A stretch of DNA of 64,000 nt from Pleurodeles waltl (taxonomy: Eukaryota > Chordata > Amphibia > Caudata > Salamandridae): assembly GCF_031143425.1 (NCBI RefSeq), contig NC_090444.1, positions 61,437,533 to 61,501,532 of the forward strand, written 5' to 3'. The translations under genes were made by a program, and so were the position numbers. The first letter of the stretch is position 1; each line of letters opens with the position of its first letter. The notes beneath the pieces are model-generated. The model ran no database searches. It saw only the letters and a program-made list of their open reading frames with translations, and was not told the origin of the DNA. This document shows, piece by piece, positions 12,271-22,082 of the stretch.

Positions 12271-12548
12271 CATGCAATGCCACGAAACGCCCAAGCGCAC
12301 ATTCACACGCGCAAGAGTTAAATGGTTTATCAAGCAAGAATTAGGCCCAAGAACTCGAGCGTCCTCGATACCGAAGTCGGGGGCCCAGCCCAACCTCCGT
12401 CTTACCGCCCTGATTAAAGATCACCAATGTAAATGAAGGGCAGAGGCCTGGAAGATCAAAGTAGGCCACCAGAACAGGAGCTCAGGAAGTTGCTTCTGCT
12501 CTGCACCGGGACCTCTGAATAGTGAGTACGTGGAGCTGGGCTGGCTCC

Positions 12549-12556
12549 CTTATATA
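12549..12556 (-). promoter_or_regulatory. TATA-like box
   Basis: Minus strand TATATAAGGGAGCC in the LTR-like element. Position and orientation fit an LTR promoter; inferred only. Confidence 0.4.
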
Positions 12557-12999
12557 GAGTCGTGGCCCAGCCCACAAACCACACCCAGGCATGCTGCAGG
12601 GAAAGCTTCTAGAAAGCCCTGGAAGGGGACCACACCCTGACACAGTCTGGAAACCTGCAGCAGTACATAGCATGTGAACAGTATTTATATGCATGCTGAA
12701 CATAAGTCTTGAAGATTAAACTCTGCAATGCAAAAGGTTAAACAACGTCATATCATCACAATGCATAAATTATGTTAGCTTGAGACTGTTGGGTTTTTGC
12801 ATTCTTGTCGCCTGTAGAGCGTGCACTGCCCTGATGTTGACACCTTCCAGTGTCTACCACGCCCACTGTTGCCCTGAGGGTGCAGTTCAGGCCAAGAAAT
12901 ATGAATGTGCACCTGGCTTGAATAAGACCCACAGTCGGGGGTTACTTGTTGCACCCTAGATAGCTGTCTGGATTGTCTCCCCAAAGACCTCTCCTGACA

Positions 13000-13339
13000 G
13001 TACTAAACACCTGGATGTTACATTACAAGTATCTACAGTCTGAGAACCAGGGAAATAAAGCAAATCACTATGTTAAATAATTTTCAGGTCCTGACGATGC
13101 AGAAATAGCCGAGTTAAGCAATGTAGCTACTCTATCACATCTCCTTGCACAGATGGGCAGAGCCAACCTGACTGCAGATTTTTCAAAGCCCATTTCAGTT
13201 CAGTTTCCCAATGATAGAGCTGTTCAAGGTCCTGCTTTCGGTTCTGTTTGCTGCTTTATTTCTGCATAAGGGCCACTTATCACAATACTCTTCCGGGGTG
13301 GCATGCAGTCACTGATGGAGCCTTGAGCTGCTCATGCAA
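13000..13339. other. Unassigned flank of the provirus
   Basis: No gene or repeat recognised between the LTR-like element and the provirus target duplication at 13340-13344. Confidence 0.5.
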
Positions 13340-13344
13340 CAGGG

Positions 13345-14159
13345 TGTTTTGCTTTCACTAATGACCGAGCTGACAAAAATCTCTGGAATGCACTTCTCAG
13401 ACATTTATTATTATTTCACCACGAAGTTCCTAAAAAGGAGATTAGCATGTTGAAAGCACATGTTTAAAAATAGTCACAGCAATGAAAGAAAAACATACCA
13501 AAATGATTCTCCACTGAAATGTACACAGCAAATATATGTATTTATATAATATTATGCAAAGCAAATAATGAAGTAAAACGTCATCACCGTAGGGCCTGCC
13601 AAGCTCTTCATCTTTCTCATGCCAGCAAAACGATGACCCCGTTCGACTGCAAAAGAGAAAGAGATCTCCACCCTCACGGGACAGATATCAGGCATCCGAC
13701 GTCAAGAATCCTGATTGAGGCCACTCTCACTCTCATTTTCACACAGGGTCTTTTTATATCTTAAAAAAACCAGAAGGAGCTTTCTGGGAAAACCCCCTCA
13801 TTTAGCAATTCAAACATGCTGGCTAGTTTAGGTATGCTTTGAAAATAACAAGTTGGGGTTTGGCCACAATCCCAAGATGTTAAATCAAACAAGGCTGTTC
13901 CCTGCCGTCTAAGTACATCCTTATCAACCAAAGCCCTTGGTGCGAAAAGGCACGAAAACAAGCACAGTTTACAATGTGGAAAAATACAAACAGATTTAAC
14001 ATGGCAGTGTCTAACGCTACGATAAAGTCAATAGGCAGCAAAACTGAATACAAAATGTAGTCTGCAACTGGTGAACACTATACAGCTAATCCAGGTGCAA
14101 AGTGGTGCAACACAAAGTCAGTGGTCAAAAACACATATTTCAACACATATTTCACTACA
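13345..14159 (-). repeat. 3' LTR of the provirus
   Basis: 815 bp, TG...CA ends. Minus-strand TATAAA at 13753-13758 and AATAAA at 13404-13409. Compared with the other LTR it lacks about 11 bp near 13400 and has a 12-bp duplication (CACATATTTCAA) near 14133. Otherwise only scattered substitutions separate the two. Confidence 0.93.
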
Positions 14160-14170
14160 TTCTGTCCTTT
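14160..14170 (-). promoter_or_regulatory. Polypurine tract candidate
   Basis: Minus strand AAAGGACAGAA directly abuts the 3' LTR, where a polypurine tract primes plus-strand synthesis. One C interrupts it. Confidence 0.55.
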
Positions 14171-14741
14171 GATCAATGACTTTGTGTACTTTTCTCTTAT
14201 ATTAATCTTTCTTAAAAAAATAAAAAAATCGAAGCCATTGTACACAGCAACATAATGAAATGATAAAAGCAATCACTATAAAACAATGGAAGTGGATTAA
14301 CATATTGATCTTATAAACATTTAAACCAGACACACCTACAATGAAAAGACTGAAGCTTATATATTCTGATTGAGATAATAACTGATTGAATAGTGTCTCT
14401 AGAATAGCAGGTTGGTATAGAATTAGATGGAAACATCGTGAGTTCTAATCAGGTAAAGGTACACGGTCCACCTGTAAGGGTTGCTGGAATATAAGTGTTC
14501 CCATGCAAGAATAGTCAGCCAACTGGCAACTTAAACATGCTTAATGAGACTAGCAGCAGTCATCAGATGGTAGCAAGCCATGGGTTAGTTTGAGGAAAAA
14601 TGTAATCAAACAGGTTGACAGAACATCCATGGTACACTGCATTGATCCCATGCAGAACTTTGATCTGTGAAGCACAATTAGCGCTAAATGGATCAATAGG
14701 TTTTGTACTTTAAAAGCAGCAGGAGCGTTGCATACTGGTGT

Positions 14742-15212
14742 TCAACCAGGTTCAAGTTGCGGGTGCCGTCCCTCCTCCAACCCCACACGCAAACACACAA
14801 AGGGAGACCACACAGCGCACCCATGGTCAATGGCAAGTCGTAGTAAGATCTGTAAAAGAAACAAGTATGTTTTTTCATGCAAATAACATTTGTCATCTGA
14901 AATGTGCTCCCATTTTGCCTTTCCTTGTTTCAGAATCAGGAGGACATTATTGGGGCCCTTTGCTATAATTTCTGCAGGCTCAAGAGTGCCATTTGGGGAT
15001 TCAACCCACACCTTAACACTGAGATTTTTATCTGATGAACTTCCCTTTCCTTGCACTGTCAGAAGGGCTGAGGCAGTCCCCTTCCTCACCAATCCTCCAT
15101 ACACTGAACTTATGACAAGTTGGGCAATTCTGTCTTCAATCTGTATGAATAAATCAACTTCTTGACTATTTAACAGAATAACTTTGATTTCTATCTGTCC
15201 TGGTAAATGTCC
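14742..15212 (-). pseudogene. Probable integrase C-terminal remnant of provirus pol
   Basis: Open frame downstream of, and in the same frame as, the RNase H/integrase segment, separated from it only by a TGA at 15213-15215. It contains VWVESPNGTLEPAEIIAKG and GKAKWEHISDDKCYLH, which look like the small beta-barrel C-terminal domain of a retroviral integrase. The DDE catalytic core that should precede it is absent, so an internal deletion is inferred. It runs into unrelated-looking sequence after about 14840. The domain call is by eye only. Confidence 0.5.
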
Positions 15213-15806
15213 TCACCCCAATTGATCTTTGACTGTTTGTGGGACAGATCTCTGTGGTCTGTGCTGTAAAATAGGACATTGCAAAATCACAGTTTTTATC
15301 AAATCTAGGGGAATGTGCATCCCTCTAAGCTCTGTCCACCTGTAAGTGGCCTTTTCTCTCAGGTGTCCACATTTCTGGTACGCCCACTGAGCCATCCCCA
15401 CCAAGTCAGAATTCTGGGTTGACACTTCTGCCTCTGAACTTTTGTCTTTGTCATCTGCAAGGAAATTGAACCAGCGTTCTAGTGAGTCAATGGGACAATG
15501 AGCATCTATGACTTTACTCTGTTTTAACATTTCCCAAATTTCTTGCCACAACTCTTTACTCCACACCTCCTTTGAGTGAATGGACCAGTTATGTGCATGC
15601 CATGTGGGAAGCCAAATGGCTAATCCATTGGCAGTCGACCAAGAATCAGTGTAAATATGACAAGTCCCAGGCACCTCTTGCTTTAGAGCTTGATACCCAG
15701 CATACAACTCTGCATATTGGCTACTTTGTCCTTCTCCTGTGGTAGACAACAACTTTTCAGTAGCTAGATTGTATGACACTGCTTTCCAATGTCTTTTGGT
15801 ACCCAC
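15213..15806 (-). pseudogene. RNase H and integrase N-terminus of provirus pol
   Basis: RNase H signature: SSQYAELYAGYQAL then HIYTDSWSTANGLAIWL, holding the expected acidic residues of the fold (E and D), and a later DAH. An integrase zinc-binding region follows, with QKCGHLREKATYRW and then CPILQ. The second C of the usual CxxC is L here, so the finger is degenerate. The frame ends at an in-frame TGA (15213-15215) followed by more pol-like sequence. At the upstream end it is cut by the nested LTR at 15831. The polypeptide is a remnant, not a functional enzyme. Confidence 0.8.
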
Positions 15807-17131
15807 ATATTTGAATGAACCATTAGTAAACTGTAGGAAAGTACCATCTTGCCTGGCATGTTACCCCCATATTTCACTGTATATATGTTGTTTTAGTTGT
15901 ATGTGTCACTGGGACCCTGCCAGCCAGGGCCCCAGTGCTCATAAGTGTGCCCTGTATGTGTTCCCTGTGTTATGACTAACTGTCTCACTGAGGCTCTGCT
16001 AATCAGAACCTCAGTGGTTATGCTCTCTCATTTCTTTCCAAATTGTCACTAACAGGCTAGTGACCAATTTTACCAATTTACATTGGCATACTAGAACACC
16101 CTTATAATTCCCTAGTATATGGTACTGAGGTACCCAAGGTATTGGGGTTCCAGGAGATCCCTATGGGCTGCAGCATTTCTTTTGCCACCCATAGGGAGCT
16201 CTGACAATTCTTACACAGGCCTGCCACTGCAGCCTGAGTGAAATAACGTCCACGTTATTTCACAGCCATTTTACACTGCACTTATGTAACTTATAAGTCA
16301 CCTATGTGTCTAACCTTTACCTGGTAAAGGTTGGGTGCTAAGTTACTTAGTGTGTGGGCACCCTGGCACTAGCCAAGGTGCCCCCACATTGTTCAGGTCC
16401 AATTCCCCGGACTTTGTGAGTGCGGGGACACCATTACATGCGTGCACTACATATAGGCCACTACCTATGTGTAGCTTCACACTGGTAACTCCGAATATAG
16501 CCATGTAACATGTCTAAGATCATGGAATTGCCCCACCAATGCCATCCTGGTATTGGGGAGACAATCCCATGATTCCACGGGTCTCTAGCACAGACCCGGG
16601 TACTGCCAAACTGCCTTTCCCGGGGTTTCACTGCAGCTGCTGCTGCTGCCAACCCCTCAGACAGGTTTCTGCCCTCCTGGGGTCCAGCCAGGCTTGGCCC
16701 AGGAAGGCAGAACAAAGGACATCCTCAGAGAGAGGGTGTTACACCCTCTCCCTTTGGAAAAAGGTGTTAAGGCAGGGGAGGAGTAGCCTCCCCCAGCCTC
16801 TGGAAATGCTTTCATGGGCACAGATGGTGCCCATTTCTGTATAAGCCAGTCTACACCGGTTCAGGGATCCCCCAGCCCTGCTCTGGCGCGAAACTGGACA
16901 AAGGAAAGGGGCGTGACCACTCCCCTGACCTGCACCTCCCCTGGGAGGTGCCCAGAGCTCCTCCAGTGTGCTCCAGACCTCTGTCATCTTGGAAACAGAG
17001 GTGTTGCTTGCACACTGGACTGTTCTGAGTGGCCAGGGCCAGCCGGTGACGTCAGAGACTCCTTCTGATAGGCTCCTTCAGGTGTTGCTAGCCTATCCTC
17101 TCTCCTAGGTAGCCAAACCTCCTTTTCTGGC

Positions 17132-17138
17132 TATTTAG
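17132..17138 (+). promoter_or_regulatory. TATA-like box of nested LTR
   Basis: TATTTAG followed by GGTCTCTGC; the 32139 LTR has the same TATTTAGGGG arrangement at 33299. Confidence 0.4.
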
Positions 17139-18575
17139 GGTCTCTGCTTTGGGGAATTCCTCAGATAACGAATGCAAGAGCTCATCAGAGTTCCTCTTCC
17201 TCTCTCTCTTCACCTTCTGCCAAGGAATCGACTGCTGGCCGCGCTGGAAGCCTGCAAAACTGCAACAAAGTAGCAACGACGACTACTGCAACACTGTAAC
17301 GCTGATCCAGCTGCCTTCTCGACTGTTTTCCTGGTGGTGCATGCTGTGGGGGTAGTCTGCCTCCTCTCTGCACTAGAAGCTCCGAAGAAATCTCCTGTGG
17401 GTCGACTGAATCTTTCCCCTGCAACCGCAGGCACCAAAGAACTGCATCACCGGTCCTCTGGGTCTCCTCTCAGCACGACGAGCGAGGTCCCTTGAACTCA
17501 GCAACTCTGTCCAAGTGACTCCCACAGTCCAGTGACTCTTCAGTCCAAGTTTGGTGGAGGTAAGTCCTTGCCTCCCCACGCTAGACTGCATTGCTGGGAA
17601 CCGCGTGTTTTGCAGCTACTCCGGCTCCTGTGCACTCACCGAGGATTTCCTTCATGCACAGCCATGCCTGGGTCCACGGCACTCTAACCTGCATTGCACG
17701 ACCTCCTGAGTTGTCCTCCGGCGGCGTGGGACTCTCTTGTGCAACTTCGGGTGAGCACCGTTTCACTCCACTTCGTAGTGCCTGTTCCGGCACTTCTGTG
17801 GGTGCTGCCTGCTTCTGAGAGGGCTCATTGTCTTGCTGGACGCCCCCTCTGTCCCCTCACGCAATTGGTGACATCCTGGTCCCTCCTGGGCCACAGCAGC
17901 ATCCAAAAACCCTAACCGCGACCCTTGCAGCTAGCAAGGCTTGTTTGTGGTCTTTCTGCGGGAAAACACTTCTGCACGACTCTTCACGACGTGGGACATC
18001 CATCCTCCAAAGGGGAAGTTTCTAGCCCTTGTCGTTCGTGCAGAATCCTCAGCTTCTACCATCCGGTGGCAGCTTCTTTGCACCCACAGCTGGCATTTCC
18101 TGGGCATCTGCCCACTCCCGATCGTGACTTTTGCACTTGGTCCCCTTGTTCCACAGGTACTCTCGTCTGGAAATCCATCGTTGTTGCATTGCTGGTGTTG
18201 GTCTTTCCTGCAGAATTCCCCTATCACGACTTCTGTGCTCTTTGGGGAACTTAGGTGCACTTTGCACCCACTTTTCAGGGTCTTGGGGTGGGCTATTTTT
18301 CTAACCCTCACTGTTTTCTTACAGTCCCAGCGACCCTCTACGAGGTCACAGGTTTGGGGTCCATTCGTGGTTCGCATTCCACTTCTAGAGTATATGGTTT
18401 GTGTTGCCCCTATCCCTATGTGTCCCCATTGCATTCTATTGTGACTATACCTTGTTTGCACTGTTTTCTATTGCTATTACTGCATATTTTGGTATTGTGT
18501 ACATATATCTTGTGTATATTTGCTATCCTCATACTGAGGGTACTCACTGAGATACTTTTGGCATATTGTCATAAA

Positions 18576-18581
18576 AATAAA
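18576..18581 (+). terminator. Polyadenylation signal of nested LTR
   Basis: AATAAA in ATAAAAATAAAGTACC, placed in the last tenth of the LTR as expected for an R/U5 border. Confidence 0.5.
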
Positions 18582-18825
18582 GTACCTTTATTTTTAGTAT
18601 ATCTGTGTATTGTGTTTTATTATGACATTGTGCATATGACACTAGTGGTACTGTAGGAGCTTCACTCGTCTCCTAGTTCAGCCTAAGGTGCTCTGCTAAG
18701 CTACCTTTTCTATCAGCCTAAGCTGCTAGACACCCCTCTACACTAATAAGGGATACCTGGGCCTGGTGCAAGGAGTAAGTACCCCTTGGTACTCACTACA
18801 AGCCAGTCCAGCCTCCTACATAAAC

Positions 18826-19318
18826 CAAACATGCTTCCTATTCTCAGGGGACAAGGATTCAAATGCCGCACCCTGACTGGTGACTCCTTTACTTGTGGTA
18901 CCTCCTGCACCCTCTCCTCATCCTGTACAGGGGCTTGTGACACCTGTTCATGTAGGGCTGCAGTGCCTGCCAGTCTTACTCGAGCCCTGTCTTGTATGTA
19001 CCGGATCCAGTGTATGATACTAGCCTCTTGTGCATGTCCTACATGGTGAGATTTAGGTGAACTCATCACCCACTGCATGATTGGTATTTCAGGTCTCAGA
19101 ATTGCATTATGACCTAGTGTTATTTGCTCAGTATCCACTAGAGCCCAATAACAGGCCCAAAGCTGTTTTTCAAAAGGAGTATAGCTCCAACCAAAGTCAG
19201 ATAGTTTTCTTGTCCAAAACCACAGGGGCACCCTTGTTCTCCCATGTTTTTGCCACATACTCCAATTTTCATATAGTCCCTGAACAGTTACATGTAACTC
19301 AATGTCTCCCTCTTGCAC
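18826..19318 (-). pseudogene. Reverse transcriptase connection region of provirus pol
   Basis: Contains LSDFGWSYTPFEKQLWACYW and ILRPEIPIMQWVMSSP, matching the connection region between RT and RNase H in retroviral pol. The catalytic palm (YxDD) is not present in the window. The open frame runs 6 bp past the insertion site into the nested LTR, so its last residues are not pol. With the RNase H segment at 15213-15806 it shows that one pol gene was split by the LTR. Confidence 0.75.
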
Positions 19319-19556
19319 TGGCCAAAAGTCTAAAGTCTGTTAAATTATTTCATTTGCCAAATCAAAAGTATACAGCTGCTCTTTACTCCATTCAAACTCA
19401 TGTTTTTCCTGGTTGCTTTGTACCAAAGGGTTAAGATTTTACTCAGATGAGGGTTATACTATTTCTAAAAATCAAACAATCTCATGAAACTCTGTGTCTT
19501 CTGCTTAGTGCCGGGAGTAGCAAACTCCAAATTATTTGGTTTACCTGTAACAACAT

Positions 19557-20243
19557 CTATCTATGTTCTGGATTCCACTGACTTCCTAGAACCTGCATAT
19601 TTTGCAACAGTCCCTGTGTCTTGTCTGAATTAATTGTACACATTGTACTCTGAAAAAGTTGTCTGAATATACCAGTAACATCGTCAACTTCTTGCTCTGT
19701 GTAATCTTTTAAAGAATGCATTTCAACTCCTGCCAAAAACTGTGGGCTACTCTGCGCACAAACTATGTTCTGCTCATGGAGCTCACACTGGCCCCCACCT
19801 TTTTTAACCTCCTTGTTACTGGAATGTGAAAAGTCAGATTCTCCTGTAACAGCTTGGTAGATTTCAGCTTTATCTTGTAATAACTTACTTTGGTCAAGCT
19901 GTTGTCTCAGATCCGTATTTTCATATTCTAACTGTTTACATCTCTCATACATTTTTCTGTAAGCAGACACCAGTCTCCAAACCCTCCTATCAAGAACAAA
20001 AGGGATATCATTCCGTTTGAAAAGCACCTTTTCTAAACATGAAAAAACATGAAGTACTTTTGTTTTATCCAAGCACCCATCCCAAAATGTAGACAGTCCT
20101 GATAAACAAGAAAACACATTTGCCAAGACATCATAAGGCATTTCAATTTCACAGACATTTTCAAACATGGTTGCCGGTGCTTCCTTTAACTCTCTGAATA
20201 AAAGCATATTTACACTTTTAAATTGTGCACTCTCAACTTCCAA
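19557..20243 (-). pseudogene. Gag-like ORF of the provirus
   Basis: About 228 codons, the only long frame next to the 5' LTR. It has a leucine/charge-rich helical part (ERCKQLEYENTDLRQQLDQS, likely coiled coil) and no CCHC zinc knuckle. It opens at a TTG; the first ATG is at 20205-20207. Position after the 5' LTR suggests gag, but I recognise no capsid motif. The frame is open back to a stop only about 10 bp inside the LTR border, so the true start may be deleted. Confidence 0.45.
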
Positions 20244-20278
20244 CCTCTCTTTTTTAGACTGTCTGATCTACGTCAAAA

Positions 20279-21094
20279 TGTTTTGCTTTCACTAATGACC
20301 GAGCTGACAAAAATCTCTGGAATGCACTTCTCAGTTCAAAGAAGACATTTATTATTATTTCACCACAAGGTTCCTAAAAAGGACATTAGCATATTGAAAG
20401 TACATGTTTAAAAATAGTCACAGCAATGAAAGGAAAACATATCAAAATGATTCTCCAATGCAATGTACACAGCAAATATATGTATTTATATTATATTATG
20501 CAAAGCAAATAATGAAGTAAAAATTCATCATCGTAGGGCTTGCCAAGCTCTTCATCTTTCTCATGCCAGCAAGACGATGACCCCATTCGACTGCGAGAAA
20601 GAGATCTCCACCCTCACAGGACAGATATCAGGCATCCGACATCAAGAATCCTGATTGAGGCCACTCTCACTGTCGCACTGGGTCTTTTTATATCTTTTAA
20701 AAAAAAACCAGAAGGAGCTTTCTGGAAAAATCAGAAACCCCCCTCATTTAGCAATTCAAACATGCTGGCTAGTTTAGGTCTGCTTTGAAAATAACAGGTT
20801 GGGGTTTGGCTACAATCCCAAGATGCTAAATCAAAACAAGGCCGTTCCCTGCCATCTGAGTACATCCTTATCAACCAAAGCCCTTGGTGAGAAAAAGCAC
20901 AAAAAGAATCACAGTTTACAATGTGGAAAAGTACGAACAGATTTAACATGGCAGTATCTAACGCTACTATAAAGTCAATAGGCAGCTAAACTGAATACAA
21001 AATGTTGTCTGCAACTGTTGAACACTAGACAGCTAATCCAGGTGCAAAGTGGTGCAACACAAAGTCAGTGGTCAAAAACACATATTTCACTACA
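20279..21094 (-). repeat. 5' LTR of the provirus
   Basis: 816 bp. Minus-strand TATAAA at 20687-20692 and AATAAA at 20348-20353, so U3, R and U5 are all present. The sequence just inside the LTR (minus: TTTTGACGTAGATCAGACAG) has no obvious tRNA-complementary TGG start, so the primer-binding site is missing, mutated or unusual. Confidence 0.93.
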
Positions 21095-21099
21095 CAGGG

Positions 21100-21540
21100 G
21101 CAGCTGCATGAATAGTATTCAAGGGAGCAGAGAGCTGGTTATGTGATCCGGGGACCAGGATGCTGAAGGGAAGGATCATGTCTGATAAATGGCTGTTACA
21201 TCAAGAGAGTAGTATGCTAAAGTATTCAAGCAGGGCAGTGACGTCAGGTCTACTCATGCCTGTGTGGCTAGAAAACACAGCTTTATGGGAGCAGAGGGTG
21301 CCTGCCTACGCTGGAATGGGCTTCATTTGTAGCTCTGGGAGGTACCTTATCCAAGCAGCCCCTTCCTATCCCTGCCCACTTGTGTAACCCTGTGTACCAG
21401 TCTTGCTGAGCTGGTACTTCCACAGGCCTCCTTATAGATGTGCACATAGAAAGATGTAAGACAAGGACATGGGGCCTGATGTAGAGTTGGGCAGACAGGA
21501 TACTCCATTGCAAACGCGGCAAAGATCCCTGCGTGCCAAA
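21100..21540. other. Unassigned sequence
   Basis: No gene or repeat recognised. Near 21475 a GGGGCCTGATGTAGAG string resembles MITE termini seen elsewhere here but has no partner. Confidence 0.4.
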
Positions 21541-21566
21541 TCCTAAGGGGCAGATTTAAAGCCTAA

Positions 21567-22079
21567 GGGGCAGATTTATGAAACGTGGCGCTGCACGTGG
21601 TACAGCACCACTTCCCTTGTGCCCCCTAAGCGCCCCCTCCCGCCACCATGTGTGCGCCATATTTAAAATACGGCGCACCTTGGCGCAGAGTACGGGGCAT
21701 TAACGTCATTTTTTTTACGCTATTGATGTACATTTTGGCAGTACCCCTGCAGAGTACATAGGGGCTCATTATAAATAATGGAAGCCCCCTGTGCTCTGAG
21801 CAGGCATTAAAAGTGCTGAAAACAATTGAGCAAGGAAATCTCTTAGATTTCCTTGCATCATTTCTTCTGCCCCACATAACGGGGGCACGCCCCCCTTGCC
21901 TACATTATGACTGGCGCAGGTATAATGTGGCACAAGGGTTTCCAAAGTGGCGCAATGCGTGCATTGCTCCACTTTGTAGATATGGTGCAAGGAGAATGCC
22001 ACTTTAGCGCCGGCATAGCATCAAATAAATGACTCTAGGGCGGCACTAAGGTGGCGCTGGGGGCTCTTAAATCTGCCCC
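21567..22079. mobile_element. Harbinger-type MITE (GGGGCAGATTTA), TSD TAA
   Basis: 513 bp with inverted ends GGGGCAGATTTA/TAAATCTGCCCC and TAA on both sides (21564-21566, 22080-22082), the TWA target typical of PIF/Harbinger. A 20-bp stretch including the left terminus is duplicated just upstream (21543). Internal sequence (GGCGCA-rich, CATTATGACTGGCGCAGG) matches the truncated copy at 24908-25330. Confidence 0.85.
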
Positions 22080-22082
22080 TAA

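Larger units (their letters stand above)
11130..12999 (-). mobile_element. Probable LTR-like element (TGTCAG...CTGACA)
   Basis: Ends are TGTCAG at 11130 and CTGACA at 12999. A minus-strand TATATAAG at 12549-12556 is followed by a GC-richer leader-like stretch. No matching 5-bp duplication is seen (CCTTC versus GTACT), so one border may be wrong or recombined. Its interior holds a 90-92-bp tandem array. No coding sequence. Confidence 0.45.
15832..18820 (+). mobile_element. Nested large LTR (TGTAGG...CCTACA), TSD TAAAC
   Basis: 2989 bp, flanked by TAAAC at 15827-15831 and 18821-18825, inserted into the provirus pol. Ends TGTAGG/CCTACA. Transcription is probably on the plus strand: a TATTTAG string lies at 17132-17138 and AATAAA at 18576-18581, about 240 bp before the end. 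No coding sequence of its own. Sequence blocks such as CTGCAGCAT...TTGCCACCC are shared with the LTR at 32139-34758, so the two belong to related families. Solo LTR is the simplest interpretation. Confidence 0.88.
13345..21094 (-). mobile_element. Defective endogenous retrovirus, TSD CAGGG
   Basis: Two near-identical LTRs (13345-14159 and 20279-21094) bound this element. CAGGG sits directly outside both, at 13340-13344 and 21095-21099, so the original insertion borders are preserved. On the minus strand the order is 5' LTR, gag-like ORF, RT connection region, RNase H, integrase N-terminus, probable integrase C-terminus, 3' LTR. Protease, most of reverse transcriptase, the integrase core and env are not seen, so it is a deleted, non-autonomous copy. 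A different 2989-bp LTR inserted later into pol (15832-18820). The retroviral class cannot be settled by eye. Confidence 0.9.

Noticed and set aside
13000..13004. Target duplication for the 11130-12999 element
   Set aside because: GTACT does not match CCTTC on the other side, so the element is kept only as probable.
18743..18819. Last residues of the RT-connection frame
   Set aside because: They lie inside the nested LTR and are not pol sequence.
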